In this document: in pieces, positions 1 to 7,861 of the stretch
Numbering within the stretch: the first letter of the stretch is position 1
Layout of the letters: every line of letters begins with the position of its first letter
Assembly (NCBI GenBank): GCA_049423065.1
Contig: JBMSQB010000031.1
Span: 1-48,469 of the forward strand
Direction: 5' to 3'
DNA length: 48,469 bases
From: SYIM01 sp041182885
Lineage (GTDB): Bacteria; Pseudomonadota; Gammaproteobacteria; Burkholderiales; Burkholderiaceae_E
Position numbers and translations under genes: made by a program
The notes under the pieces: generated by a model
What the model saw: the letters and a program-made list of their open reading frames with translations, nothing else
Databases searched by the model: none
What the model was told of the DNA's origin: nothing

Positions 1-96
1 GCGGCAGGCGGTGGAGCGGCAGGCGGCGGTGCTGCGTCAGACAGCGGCGGTCAAGGCGGCGCCCCCAAAGGCCCGGCAACTCGCCCAGCCGGCTGA
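1..96 (+). CDS. C-terminal tail of RND periplasmic adaptor (partial)
   Basis: An open frame enters from the left edge and stops at a TGA, 12 bases before the RND permease start. The 31 visible residues are rich in Gly and Ala and end in GPATRPAG. Such low-complexity tails are common at the C terminus of HlyD/AcrA-type membrane fusion proteins, and these genes normally sit directly upstream of the permease in one operon. The assignment rests on position and composition only, because no conserved domain lies in the window. Confidence 0.6.
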   Translation, partial: AAGGGAAGGGAASDSGGQGGAPKGPATRPAG

Positions 97-108
97 TTCG
101 AGGAACCC

Positions 109-3100
109 ATGAAGATTTCCGAGATCTGCATTCGCCGACCCGTGTTTGCCACGGTGCTGTCACTCATCCTGATGCTGCTGGGTCTGGTGAGCTTTGACCG
201 CCTGTCGGTGCGCGAGTATCCGAGAATCGATGAACCGGTGGTGACCGTCACCACCGTTTACCGTGGCGCCTCCAGCGAGATCGTCGAATCCGCTGTCACC
301 AAACCGCTTGAAGACTCGATTGCCGGCATCGACGGCATCGAAGTCATCACCTCGATCTCGCGCGCCGAGCGCAGTCAGATCACGGTGCGTTTCCGGCTGG
401 ACCGCGAACCCGATGGTGCGGCGGCCGACGTTCGCGACCGCACCTCGCGGGTTCGCCAGAAGCTGCCGCAGGGCGTTGATGAGCCGGTGATCGCCAAGGT
501 CGAGGCCGACGCCAACCCCATCATCCAGGTGGTGCTGTCGAGCCCGGGGCGCTCGCAGATGGAAGTGTCTGACGTGGCAAACCGCATCCTCAAGCCCAGG
601 CTTCAGACGCTGCCCGGCGCGGCCGACGTACGCATCTGGGGGGAGCGCCAGTTCTCGATGCGCATCTGGCTCGATCGCGAGCGGCTGGCCGGCTATCGCC
701 TGACCGTACAGGATGTCGAAGAGGCGCTGCGCCGGCAGAACGTGGACGTGCCGTCCGGACGCATCGAAAGCCGCGAGCGCGAATTTACCGTCATGTCGCA
801 GACCGACTTGCGGCGGGTCGACGAGTTTGATGACATCGTGATCCGGACGGTCAACGGCTATCCCGTTCGGTTTCGCGACATCGGGCGCTCGGAGATCGCG
901 CCGCTCGACGAGCGGATCAACGTCCGCTTCAACGGCAATCCGGCGGTATCGGTCGGGCTGATCAAGCAGGCCACCGCCAATCCGCTGGTGCTCGCCAAGG
1001 CGCTCCGCGCCGAGTTGCCGCGGTTGCAGGAAGAGCTGCCACCCGGCTTTCAGCTCAACATCGGCTACGACTCCACGCTGTTCATCGATCGCTCGATCGA
1101 AGCGGTCTACAAGACCATTGCCGAGGCGGCCGCGCTGGTGGCGCTCGTCATTTTCTTTTTCCTGCGCACGCTGCGCGCCTCCATCATTCCGCTGGTCACC
1201 ATCCCGGTCTGTCTGCTCGGTGCGTTTGCCGTCATGTATGCGGCTGGTTTTTCGATCAACACGCTCACGCTTCTGTCACTGGTGCTCGCCATTGGTCTGG
1301 TGGTCGATGACGCGATCGTGGTGCTGGAAAATATCTATCGCCATATCGAGGAAGGCATGGCGCCGCTTGCGGCTGCGTTCCAGGGCATCCGCGAGGTGGG
1401 CTTTGCAGTGGTCGCCATGACGCTGACGCTTGCCGCGGTCTATGCCCCCATGGCGTTCGTTACCGGCCGGACGGGGCGTCTGTTCATCGAGTTCGCCCTC
1501 ACGCTGGCGGGTACGGTGCTGGTGTCGGGGTTCGTTGCGCTCACGTTGTCGCCCATGATGTGCGCGAAGCTGCTCCGTCACGAGCCCAACCCCGGATGGT
1601 TCAGCCGCACCATCGAGCGCGGGCTGGATGCGCTCACCGCCGGCTATCGCTGGATGCTCACCCGCCTGCTCGCGCTGGGTGCGCTCTGGCGCTGGGTGCT
1701 TGCCGTCGCGCTTTTTGCGGCAGTGGGCGTGGCTGTCGAGGAACTGTGGCGGACCGGCAAGAAGGAACTCTCGCCGATTGAAGACCGCGGCATGATCTTC
1801 ACCATCTACACCGGCCCGGAAGGCGCGTCGATTCCCTACACGCAGCGCTACGGCCAGGCGATTGAAGCGCTGGGCCGTCCGCTTCTGCCCGAGGCGGATC
1901 GAATATTTGTCGTGGCCGGAAATCCCACCTCCACCCAGGGCTCGGTGGTGTTCCGGATGGTTGACTGGGCAGAGCGCGATCGCAAGGTGCAGGACATGAT
2001 CCGCGTCCTGCAACCGCGGCTGCAGTCCATTCCGGGCGTGCAGGCGTTTGCGGTGGCGCCGGCGTCGCTCGGTCAGAGCCCGCGCGAGCGTCCGATCAAT
2101 TTCGTCATTCTCAGCTCTGATACCTACGAGAACATTCAGGCGACGCTCCAGCCGCTCATGGCCGAGCTGCAGCGCTACCCGGGCGTCACCGGCGTTGATT
2201 CCGACCTGCGGCTGAACAAGCCGGAGATCAAGGTGACGATCGACCGCGACCGGGCGGCCGATGTTGGCGTTCAGGTCGAGGCCATCGGCCGCACCCTGGA
2301 AACCTTCCTGGGTGGCCGCCAGGTCACGCGCTTCAAGCGCGGCGGCGATCAGTACGATGTCATCGTGCAACTCGAGGCAGGCAATCGAAACAATCCCCAG
2401 GATATTTCGAACATGTTCATGCGCGGTCGCAACGATGCCATGGTGCCGCTCTCCAGCCTCGTCACCATTACCGAAACCGTGACGGCGCGCGAGCTCAACC
2501 ATTTCGGGCAGCGGCGCGCGGTCACCATCACGGCAAGCCTGTCGCCCGGCACGTCGCTCGGCGAAGCGCTCGATGTCTTCGAGCAGGCGGCGCGCCGGCA
2601 CCTGAAGCCTGGCTATGCGGTCGACTACAACGGACAGACACGGGAATTCAAGCAATCCTCGTCCACCCTGTTCGTCACCTTCCTGCTGGCGCTTGCCTTC
2701 ATCTTTCTGGTGCTGGCCGCGCAGTTCGAAAGCTTCGTCGATCCGCTCATCATCATTCTCACGGTCCCGCTTTCCATGGCGGGTGCGCTGTGGCTGCTGA
2801 AGGAGGGCGGGGGCACCATCAACGTCTACAGCCAGATTGGCCTCATCACGCTGGTGGGGCTGATCACCAAGCACGGCATTCTGATCGTCGAGTTTGCCAA
2901 CCAGTTGCGCGATGCGGGTGGCGAACTGATCGAGTCCACCATCGAGGCCGCGGCGCGCCGGCTGCGCCCCATCCTGATGACCACCGGCGCCATGGTGCTG
3001 GGCGCAGTGCCACTCGCCTATGCCTCGGGCGCAGGTTCCGAGAGCCGCATGCAGATCGGCCTGGTGATCGTGGGCGGGATGACATTCGGAACGGTCCTGA

Positions 3101-3264
3101 CGCTGTTTGTGTTGCCGGTGGTGTATTCGCTTCTCGCGCGTCGCCGCACCGCGACGACCGAGCCGAATCCGGTCGAACGCGACAATGCGGCGCCGGTCGG
3201 CGGTGCACCTGCCGTGGCCGCCACGGTAGCCGCGTCCAGTCGCGGGCCTGCCTCAGCCCACTGA
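109..3264 (+). CDS. RND multidrug efflux permease, HAE1 family
   Basis: This is a 1051-residue inner-membrane proton/drug antiporter of the AcrB/MexB type, acting as a trimer with a periplasmic adaptor and an outer-membrane channel. The N terminus reads MKISEICIRRPVFATVLS, the usual family opening with TM1. The TM4 proton-relay pair is visible as GLVVDDAIVVLENIY (D400, D401) and the TM10 lysine as LITKHGILIVEFAN (K921). Two large periplasmic loops separate TM1-TM2 and TM7-TM8. The start has a GAGGA Shine-Dalgarno about 5 bases upstream. The C terminus carries a short Ala/Pro-rich extension. Substrates cannot be inferred. The TKHGILIVEFAN variant differs from the SAKNAILIVEFA of classical AcrB, so this belongs to another HAE1 subgroup. 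No outer-membrane channel gene follows; dnaQ is next. Confidence 0.95.
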   Translation: MKISEICIRRPVFATVLSLILMLLGLVSFDRLSVREYPRIDEPVVTVTTVYRGASSEIVESAVTKPLEDSIAGIDGIEVITSISRAERSQITVRFRLDREPDGAAADVRDRTSRVRQKLPQGVDEPVIAKVEADANPIIQVVLSSPGRSQMEVSDVANRILKPRLQTLPGAADVRIWGERQFSMRIWLDRERLAGYRLTVQDVEEALRRQNVDVPSGRIESREREFTVMSQTDLRRVDEFDDIVIRTVNGYPVRFRDIGRSEIAPLDERINVRFNGNPAVSVGLIKQATANPLVLAKALRAELPRLQEELPPGFQLNIGYDSTLFIDRSIEAVYKTIAEAAALVALVIFFFLRTLRASIIPLVTIPVCLLGAFAVMYAAGFSINTLTLLSLVLAIGLVVDDAIVVLENIYRHIEEGMAPLAAAFQGIREVGFAVVAMTLTLAAVYAPMAFVTGRTGRLFIEFALTLAGTVLVSGFVALTLSPMMCAKLLRHEPNPGWFSRTIERGLDALTAGYRWMLTRLLALGALWRWVLAVALFAAVGVAVEELWRTGKKELSPIEDRGMIFTIYTGPEGASIPYTQRYGQAIEALGRPLLPEADRIFVVAGNPTSTQGSVVFRMVDWAERDRKVQDMIRVLQPRLQSIPGVQAFAVAPASLGQSPRERPINFVILSSDTYENIQATLQPLMAELQRYPGVTGVDSDLRLNKPEIKVTIDRDRAADVGVQVEAIGRTLETFLGGRQVTRFKRGGDQYDVIVQLEAGNRNNPQDISNMFMRGRNDAMVPLSSLVTITETVTARELNHFGQRRAVTITASLSPGTSLGEALDVFEQAARRHLKPGYAVDYNGQTREFKQSSSTLFVTFLLALAFIFLVLAAQFESFVDPLIIILTVPLSMAGALWLLKEGGGTINVYSQIGLITLVGLITKHGILIVEFANQLRDAGGELIESTIEAAARRLRPILMTTGAMVLGAVPLAYASGAGSESRMQIGLVIVGGMTFGTVLTLFVLPVVYSLLARRRTATTEPNPVERDNAAPVGGAPAVAATVAASSRGPASAH

Positions 3265-3284
3265 GCGCGCGGGAGTTACGAGTC

Positions 3285-4025
3285 ATGACTGTGCGTCGGG
3301 TCATCCTCGACACCGAGACCACTGGCCTCAGCGCCGAAGATGGCCATCGCGTCATCGAAATCGGTTGTGTCGAACTCATCGACCGTCGCCCGAGCGGACG
3401 CACGCTGCACCTCTATCTCAACCCCGAACGCGATATCGATGCGGGTGCGCTGGCGGTCCACGGCCTGAGCCGGGAGCGGTTGCGCGACGAGCCGGTGTTC
3501 GCGCAGATCGCGGAACGCCTGGTCGACTTTGTGGCGGGCGCTGAAGTGCTGATCCACAACGCGCCCTTCGATATCGGTTTTCTGGACGCTGAACTGAGCC
3601 GTCTGGGCATGCGTACGTTCAGGGAATGGACCGCATCGGTGGTTGATACCCTCGCACTTGCGAGGCAGATGCATCCGGGGCGGCGCAATTCGCTTGACGC
3701 CCTGTGCGAGCGCTATGGCATTGCGAATTCGCACCGGACCCTGCACGGTGCGCTGCTCGATGCCCAGTTGCTGGCCGATGTGTATCTCGCCATGACCCGC
3801 GGGCAGGACAGCCTGGAAATTGCACCGGTGTCGCCATCGGGAGAGGGTGGGGTTCAGGAGTCGGCTGCCCAAGATTGGCCTCCTGCCGCGCTTCGGGTGC
3901 TCCCGGCTAGCGCCGAGGAACTCGCCGAGCACGAGGAAATCCTGGCCGCCATCGCCAGGGAGTCAAAAAAACCTGCGCTATGGGCCGGGTTGGCGCAAGG
4001 TGATGCCACGACGCAGGTAGCCTGA
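3285..4025 (+). CDS. dnaQ: DNA polymerase III epsilon subunit (3'-5' proofreading exonuclease)
   Basis: The 246-residue product is a DEDDh exonuclease that proofreads for the replicative polymerase. Exo I is DTETTGL (D9, E11), Exo II is HNAPFDIGFLD (D96) and Exo III is HGALLDAQLLADVYL (H154, D159). After about residue 175 a variable linker leads to the tail that in E. coli binds the alpha subunit. The open frame extends upstream into the RND gene; the ATG at 3285 is chosen because the exonuclease fold begins right there (MTVRRVILDTET). Length matches DnaQ. The usual neighbour rnhA is not here; the gene follows the RND permease by 20 bases, so cotranscription is possible. Confidence 0.95.
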   Translation: MTVRRVILDTETTGLSAEDGHRVIEIGCVELIDRRPSGRTLHLYLNPERDIDAGALAVHGLSRERLRDEPVFAQIAERLVDFVAGAEVLIHNAPFDIGFLDAELSRLGMRTFREWTASVVDTLALARQMHPGRRNSLDALCERYGIANSHRTLHGALLDAQLLADVYLAMTRGQDSLEIAPVSPSGEGGVQESAAQDWPPAALRVLPASAEELAEHEEILAAIARESKKPALWAGLAQGDATTQVA

Positions 4026-4044
4026 TTCGACTAGAATCCGTCGG

Positions 4045-5247
4045 ATGAAAGAACACCGTAGTGCGCGTGGTCGCGACCGCAAGGCGCATCTGTCGCCGGA
4101 CGCCGAACGTTTGGTCGCCGCCTCGCTGGGGCTTGCCAACGCAGGCAGCCGGATTGAAGACCGTTTCTGGGAAGCGCAGCTGACCGTCCGGATAGAGCGT
4201 CTGCTCGACGGCGGGCACACGCAACCGCTCCACGAGGCGCTCGATCGCCTGCATCAGGCCGACAGCGAGGCCTATGGCGCCCTGATCGAAACAATCGAGG
4301 AATGCGCCGAGTCGGTGTCGTTCGAGCATCAGGGGCAGCGCTGGGAGGCGTTGCTGGTTGCCGCGCCGCTCATTGCCTGGACGCGTTTCCGCATTCCCTC
4401 TGGGCCCATTTCCACCGAGCTGGTGCAGACGCTTTCCTCGCACTGGCAGTCCCACACCCTTGCGCGCGAGGCGCAGCTCAGGCTGGTGCCCATGCTCTAC
4501 AGCGTCGATCAGTTGCCGCGCGAGCATGTCGAGCTGCGCCGACTGACCCGCCGCCTGGCGGCGTCGCTGGTCAACGGCGCCACCCCCCGCCTTGATCTCA
4601 AGTCTCTACCCGAAACCGCTGAGATGCTTGCCGATACGCGGTTTGTTCTGGGGGTGGTCGCCGCGCCCGCGGGGCAGCCGCTGTTTCGTTGGCAGGAAAT
4701 CGATGCGGGCGATCACGCGAGCCGGGTTCAGTGTCTTGAGCAATGGGTGGCGCAGGCCCGCCCCAACCTCGAGCCCATGCTTGCCGGCTGCGGGTTCGAA
4801 TGTCTGCTGCCCGATGCCTATCATCTCAACATGCGCGAATCCGATCGCCGGGTTCGGCCGTACTCCATCCAGGCGGCGGTGCACTACCTCACCCATGCAC
4901 TTGATCTGGAACCCGCGGCGCTGAAGGCGTCCATTGCCGCATACGGAAAAGACCGGGTCGACGAATACCGGATCGGTCTATCCACGGGCAGCGATGACGA
5001 AGTTGCCTACGGCATCGTGTGGCCGCTGCTGGGTCCGGAGGCAGAGACCGACGAGCCTTCGCCGCTTGAGCACATTCGCGAGCTGCTGCGAAGCCTCGGG
5101 GTGGGTGACATCCGAAACTGGCCAGAGCTGCAGGAGCCCGACTTCTGCGAAGACTGCGGTGTTCCGCTTTACCCCAACTGCAAGGGCGAGGCGGTTCATG
5201 CGGAAATGCCGGCCGACATCGAACCCGAAGCCAGCCAGTTTCACTGA
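4045..5247 (+). CDS. DUF2863-like cytoplasmic protein
   Basis: This 400-residue soluble protein has no signal peptide or membrane segment. The opening (LSPDAERLVAASLGLANAGSRIEDRFWE) and overall length recall the DUF2863 family, which I know mainly from Burkholderiales; function is unknown. The C-terminal 35 residues hold a compact Cys/His cluster, DFCEDCGVPLYPNC (C368, C371, C379) with H385 shortly after, which could bind a metal ion. The gene starts 19 bases after dnaQ on the same strand. The family name is from memory of sequence style, not from a search. Confidence 0.7.
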   Translation: MKEHRSARGRDRKAHLSPDAERLVAASLGLANAGSRIEDRFWEAQLTVRIERLLDGGHTQPLHEALDRLHQADSEAYGALIETIEECAESVSFEHQGQRWEALLVAAPLIAWTRFRIPSGPISTELVQTLSSHWQSHTLAREAQLRLVPMLYSVDQLPREHVELRRLTRRLAASLVNGATPRLDLKSLPETAEMLADTRFVLGVVAAPAGQPLFRWQEIDAGDHASRVQCLEQWVAQARPNLEPMLAGCGFECLLPDAYHLNMRESDRRVRPYSIQAAVHYLTHALDLEPAALKASIAAYGKDRVDEYRIGLSTGSDDEVAYGIVWPLLGPEAETDEPSPLEHIRELLRSLGVGDIRNWPELQEPDFCEDCGVPLYPNCKGEAVHAEMPADIEPEASQFH

Positions 5248-5268
5248 CTGATCGGCTCTCCCCGCCGC

Positions 5269-5970
5269 TCAGCGCGTGGGCGACTTGAGCGCGGCCCGTG
5301 CCTGCGCAATGCGCTGCTCGAGATAAGCGCCAAAAAAATCGGGTGAGCCGTAGCCGACCAGACGCTCGGCCACTTCTCCGTCAGGACCCAGAAACAGCAC
5401 AGTCGGCGCGAGGCGTACCCGATGGAGCTGGCCCAGCTCACGCGGGTTGTCGGCTCTGACGGACTGGGTTCGCCCCGAGTCGGGTGCAGGATTGAACGGG
5501 CGCGGGTCGGTCAGATCGATTTCAATGGCGAACACGCCCAGACGTTCCTGAGCGGCCATGAGCGCGGCGAAGTGTTCGCGCCGCAGCGCATCGCACCAGG
5601 GACACCCCCGCAGCGAGAACATCACCACCAGCGGTCGACCGGCGGCGAACGCGGCCTGCGCGCGCGCTGGCAGGGTGTCACGCGCGGGCGATGCAGGCTG
5701 CAGGCTGTGCCCGGCATCGGGGCCACCCGGGCCCGCAGGTTCGCGCAGGCGCGTCGCACCCCGGTTCGGGGGCGTGGACGCAGGATTCAAGCGATCCGAT
5801 TCCCGAGGCGTTTGCACGGACGCCCCCGATGGTGAGGGTGTTGGGGCATCGATCGGGGCGGCTGCCAGTGCTGCCGAGGCCGTCATTGCCACCAGGCAAA
5901 GCAGGGCGATGGCCAGAGCGGCAGCCTCGCCGGGTGGCGTCGAAACACGGGGAAGGGCGGTGACCGGCAT
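5269..5970 (-). CDS. Exported thioredoxin-fold protein, SoxW-like, divergent from soxR
   Basis: The 233-residue product has an N-terminal hydrophobic stretch (about residues 15-38, ending ALAAAP) typical of a signal peptide. A Pro/Ser/Thr-rich linker of about 60 residues follows, then a thioredoxin-like domain with a redox motif GCPWCDALRREHF (C123, C126). The cis-Pro loop RLAPTVLFLGPDGE is present. The fold resembles periplasmic thioredoxins such as SoxW, which keep SoxYZ or other Sox thiols reduced. The frame is open further upstream, but the ATG at 5970 is preferred because the signal peptide follows it. It is transcribed away from soxR and shares its upstream region with the sox operon, so joint control by the ArsR-type regulator is likely. 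Confidence 0.8.
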   Translation of the reverse strand: MPVTALPRVSTPPGEAAALAIALLCLVAMTASAALAAAPIDAPTPSPSGASVQTPRESDRLNPASTPPNRGATRLREPAGPGGPDAGHSLQPASPARDTLPARAQAAFAAGRPLVVMFSLRGCPWCDALRREHFAALMAAQERLGVFAIEIDLTDPRPFNPAPDSGRTQSVRADNPRELGQLHRVRLAPTVLFLGPDGEVAERLVGYGSPDFFGAYLEQRIAQARAALKSPTR

Positions 5971-6026
5971 CGGGGGTGTCGAGATGGAGAGCGGTTGACA
6001 TCGCCCCCGGCTGGGTTCGATTCCAG

Positions 6027-6078
6027 TCAAAGCATAGCGCGAGAACTGTTTGACAATATTCGTTTCAAAGCATATTCT
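6027..6078 (+). promoter_or_regulatory. Predicted sigma-70 promoter and repeat-type operator of the sox operon
   Basis: TTGACA at 6050-6055 is followed after exactly 17 bases by TATTCT at 6073-6078, a good sigma-70 match about 34 bases before the soxR ATG. The 10-base word TCAAAGCATA occurs at 6027-6036 and again at 6065-6074, overlapping the -10 element. TTTGA (6049-6053) and TCAAA (6065-6069) form an imperfect palindrome around the spacer. These are plausible binding sites for the ArsR-type protein encoded just downstream. Binding is inferred, not shown. Confidence 0.6.
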
Positions 6079-6111
6079 CATCGGAAATCAACTCATAACT
6101 CAAAGAAATCA

Positions 6112-6510
6112 ATGGAGACTTCGGCGGTGTCTGTCTCGGCCGACCTCGACCGCGTATTCGAGTCGGCGTCGGGTTATTTCGCGCTGTTGGCCGAACCCAT
6201 GCGCCTGAAGATCCTCCATGCGATCTGCGATCGCGAGCGCACGGTGGGCGATATCGTCGCAGCCACCGGGGCCACCCAGACCGCGGTCTCACGCCATCTC
6301 GGTGCCATGCACCGGGCAGGTGCCCTCAGTCGCCGCCGAGATCGCAACTTCACCTGGTACGGCGTGGCCGACGCCACACTCACCGAGCTGTGCCGGACGG
6401 TCTGCGTTCATGTTGCTGCGCGCGAACTGTTTGTGTCGCCCGCTGAGGCCCCGGAGGCTGCCGGCACGGTTGCCGCAGCGGGTACTCGCTCATCAGGAAG
6501 GACCCCATGA
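6112..6510 (+). CDS. soxR: ArsR-family sox regulator, probable persulfide/thiol sensor
   Basis: The 132-residue winged helix-turn-helix repressor matches ArsR/SmtB: LAEPMRLKILHAI leads to a recognition helix in ATQTAVSRHLGAMHRAG and a wing with RRRDRNFTWYGV. Cysteines at C39, C94 and C98 match the regions where SqrR/BigR-type ArsR proteins carry their sulfide-sensing dithiol. SoxR of this family represses sox genes in alphaproteobacteria until thiosulfate or persulfide is present. The frame opens earlier at 5995, but the predicted promoter lies inside that extension, so the ATG at 6112 is chosen. The stop overlaps the soxC start as ATGATG/TGA, so the regulator is coupled to the operon it likely controls. 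Confidence 0.85.
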   Translation: METSAVSVSADLDRVFESASGYFALLAEPMRLKILHAICDRERTVGDIVAATGATQTAVSRHLGAMHRAGALSRRRDRNFTWYGVADATLTELCRTVCVHVAARELFVSPAEAPEAAGTVAAAGTRSSGRTP

Positions 6511-7850
6511 TGAATTCCAGTCTCAGGATTGCCGGTCGAATCACGCCGGCCCCGGAAGCACCGAAACCCCCGTCGCGTCGGCGATTCCTTGCCAGCGCCC
6601 TCGTCGCAGGCGCAGGAGGCGTGGCCGCGGGGCGTGCAGCGGCCCAGCAACGCGGCCCGGCAGAAGCCCCGGGCGTTGACCGCCCGGGCGAGTCGGCCAT
6701 CCTGAACCTGCCCGAGCACACCCGTGGCCTGGGCCAGCCGGTTGCCGCGCGCGGCTATGGCCTGCCATCCAAATGGGAAAAGGGTTTGCAGCGCCGCGAA
6801 AGCCCGGGCCTCACCCGGGTGTCGGCTGCGTCGGTGAGCTTCACGCCGCTTCAGGGCCTGTTCGGCATCATCACCCCCAACGGCCTGCACTTTGAGCGCC
6901 ACCACCAGGGGTGGTGGGACATCGACCCCAGCCAGCATCGGCTGATGGTGAATGGCCTGGTGCGCGAAGCGAAGGTCTTCACCATGGATGACCTGATGCG
7001 GCTGCCCGCCGTCTCGCGCATCCACTTCATCGAGTGCGGTGCCAACACCGGCATGGAATGGGCCAATGTGGCGGTGCCCACCGTGCAGTATTCGCACGGC
7101 ATGTTGTCCTGCAGCGAATACACCGGCGTGCTGCTGTCCACGCTCCTCGAGATGTGCGGCGCCGATCTGAAGCACGGCAAGTATGTGCTCGCCGAAGGGG
7201 CCGATGGCTCGTCAATGACCCGCACCATCCCGATGGAGCGCGCGCTCGATGATGTGATGGTGGCCTGGGCGATGAATGGCGAAATGCTGCGGCCCGAAAA
7301 TGGCTATCCGCTGCGCCTGGTGGTGCCGGGCGTACAGGGCGTTTCCTGGGTGAAGTATCTGCGTCGCATTGAAGTGGGCGACCAGCCGTGGCACACCAAG
7401 GACGAGGTCCTGCATTACGTCGACCTCATGCCCGACGGCACGCATCGCCAGTTCACGTCCATCCAGGAAGTGAAGTCGGTGATCACCACGCCCTCAGGGG
7501 GGCAGGTGCTGCTCGACAAGGGCTACTACAACGTGACCGGACTCGCCTGGTCCGGGCGTGGTCGCATCCGGCGGGTCGATGTATCGGTGGACGGTGGCCG
7601 CAACTGGCGCGAAGCGCGGCTCGAAAGCCCGGTGCTGCCCAAGGCGCTCACCCGCTTCAATTTCGACTGGGTCTGGGACGGCTCCCCCGCCATCCTGCAA
7701 AGCCGAGCGATCGATGAAACCGGTCATGTGCAGCCGCGCATCAACCAGCTGCGCGAGGTGCGGGGCACCCGGTCCATCTATCACAACAACGCGATCCAGT
7801 CGTGGCGCCTGGCCGACAGCGGCGAAGTGTTCAACGTTCAGGTCTACTGA
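6507..7850 (+). CDS. soxC: Sulfite/sulfane dehydrogenase molybdenum subunit SoxC
   Basis: SoxC is the molybdopterin subunit of Sox(CD)2, which oxidises the sulfane sulfur on SoxY-Cys-S-S and releases six electrons. The 447-residue protein has a Tat-type signal (SRRRFLASALVAGAGG, residues 23-38) for export with folded cofactor. The molybdenum-ligating cysteine is C177 in IECGANTG. A sulfite-oxidase-type Mo-cofactor domain spans about residues 120-320, followed by the C-terminal dimerisation domain (VDVSVDGGRNWREA). Length fits SoxC. It overlaps soxR by 4 bases and precedes soxD by 11 bases. Presence of SoxCD predicts complete oxidation of thiosulfate to sulfate without sulfur globules. Confidence 0.95.
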   Translation: MMNSSLRIAGRITPAPEAPKPPSRRRFLASALVAGAGGVAAGRAAAQQRGPAEAPGVDRPGESAILNLPEHTRGLGQPVAARGYGLPSKWEKGLQRRESPGLTRVSAASVSFTPLQGLFGIITPNGLHFERHHQGWWDIDPSQHRLMVNGLVREAKVFTMDDLMRLPAVSRIHFIECGANTGMEWANVAVPTVQYSHGMLSCSEYTGVLLSTLLEMCGADLKHGKYVLAEGADGSSMTRTIPMERALDDVMVAWAMNGEMLRPENGYPLRLVVPGVQGVSWVKYLRRIEVGDQPWHTKDEVLHYVDLMPDGTHRQFTSIQEVKSVITTPSGGQVLLDKGYYNVTGLAWSGRGRIRRVDVSVDGGRNWREARLESPVLPKALTRFNFDWVWDGSPAILQSRAIDETGHVQPRINQLREVRGTRSIYHNNAIQSWRLADSGEVFNVQVY

Positions 7851-7861
7851 GGAGATCGACG

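Noticed and set aside
1276..2874. A 532-residue open frame on the minus strand opposite the RND permease
   Set aside because: It is antisense to a gene with full RND motifs, is rich in Arg/His/Gln with no known domain, and is explained by the GC-rich codon bias of the real gene.
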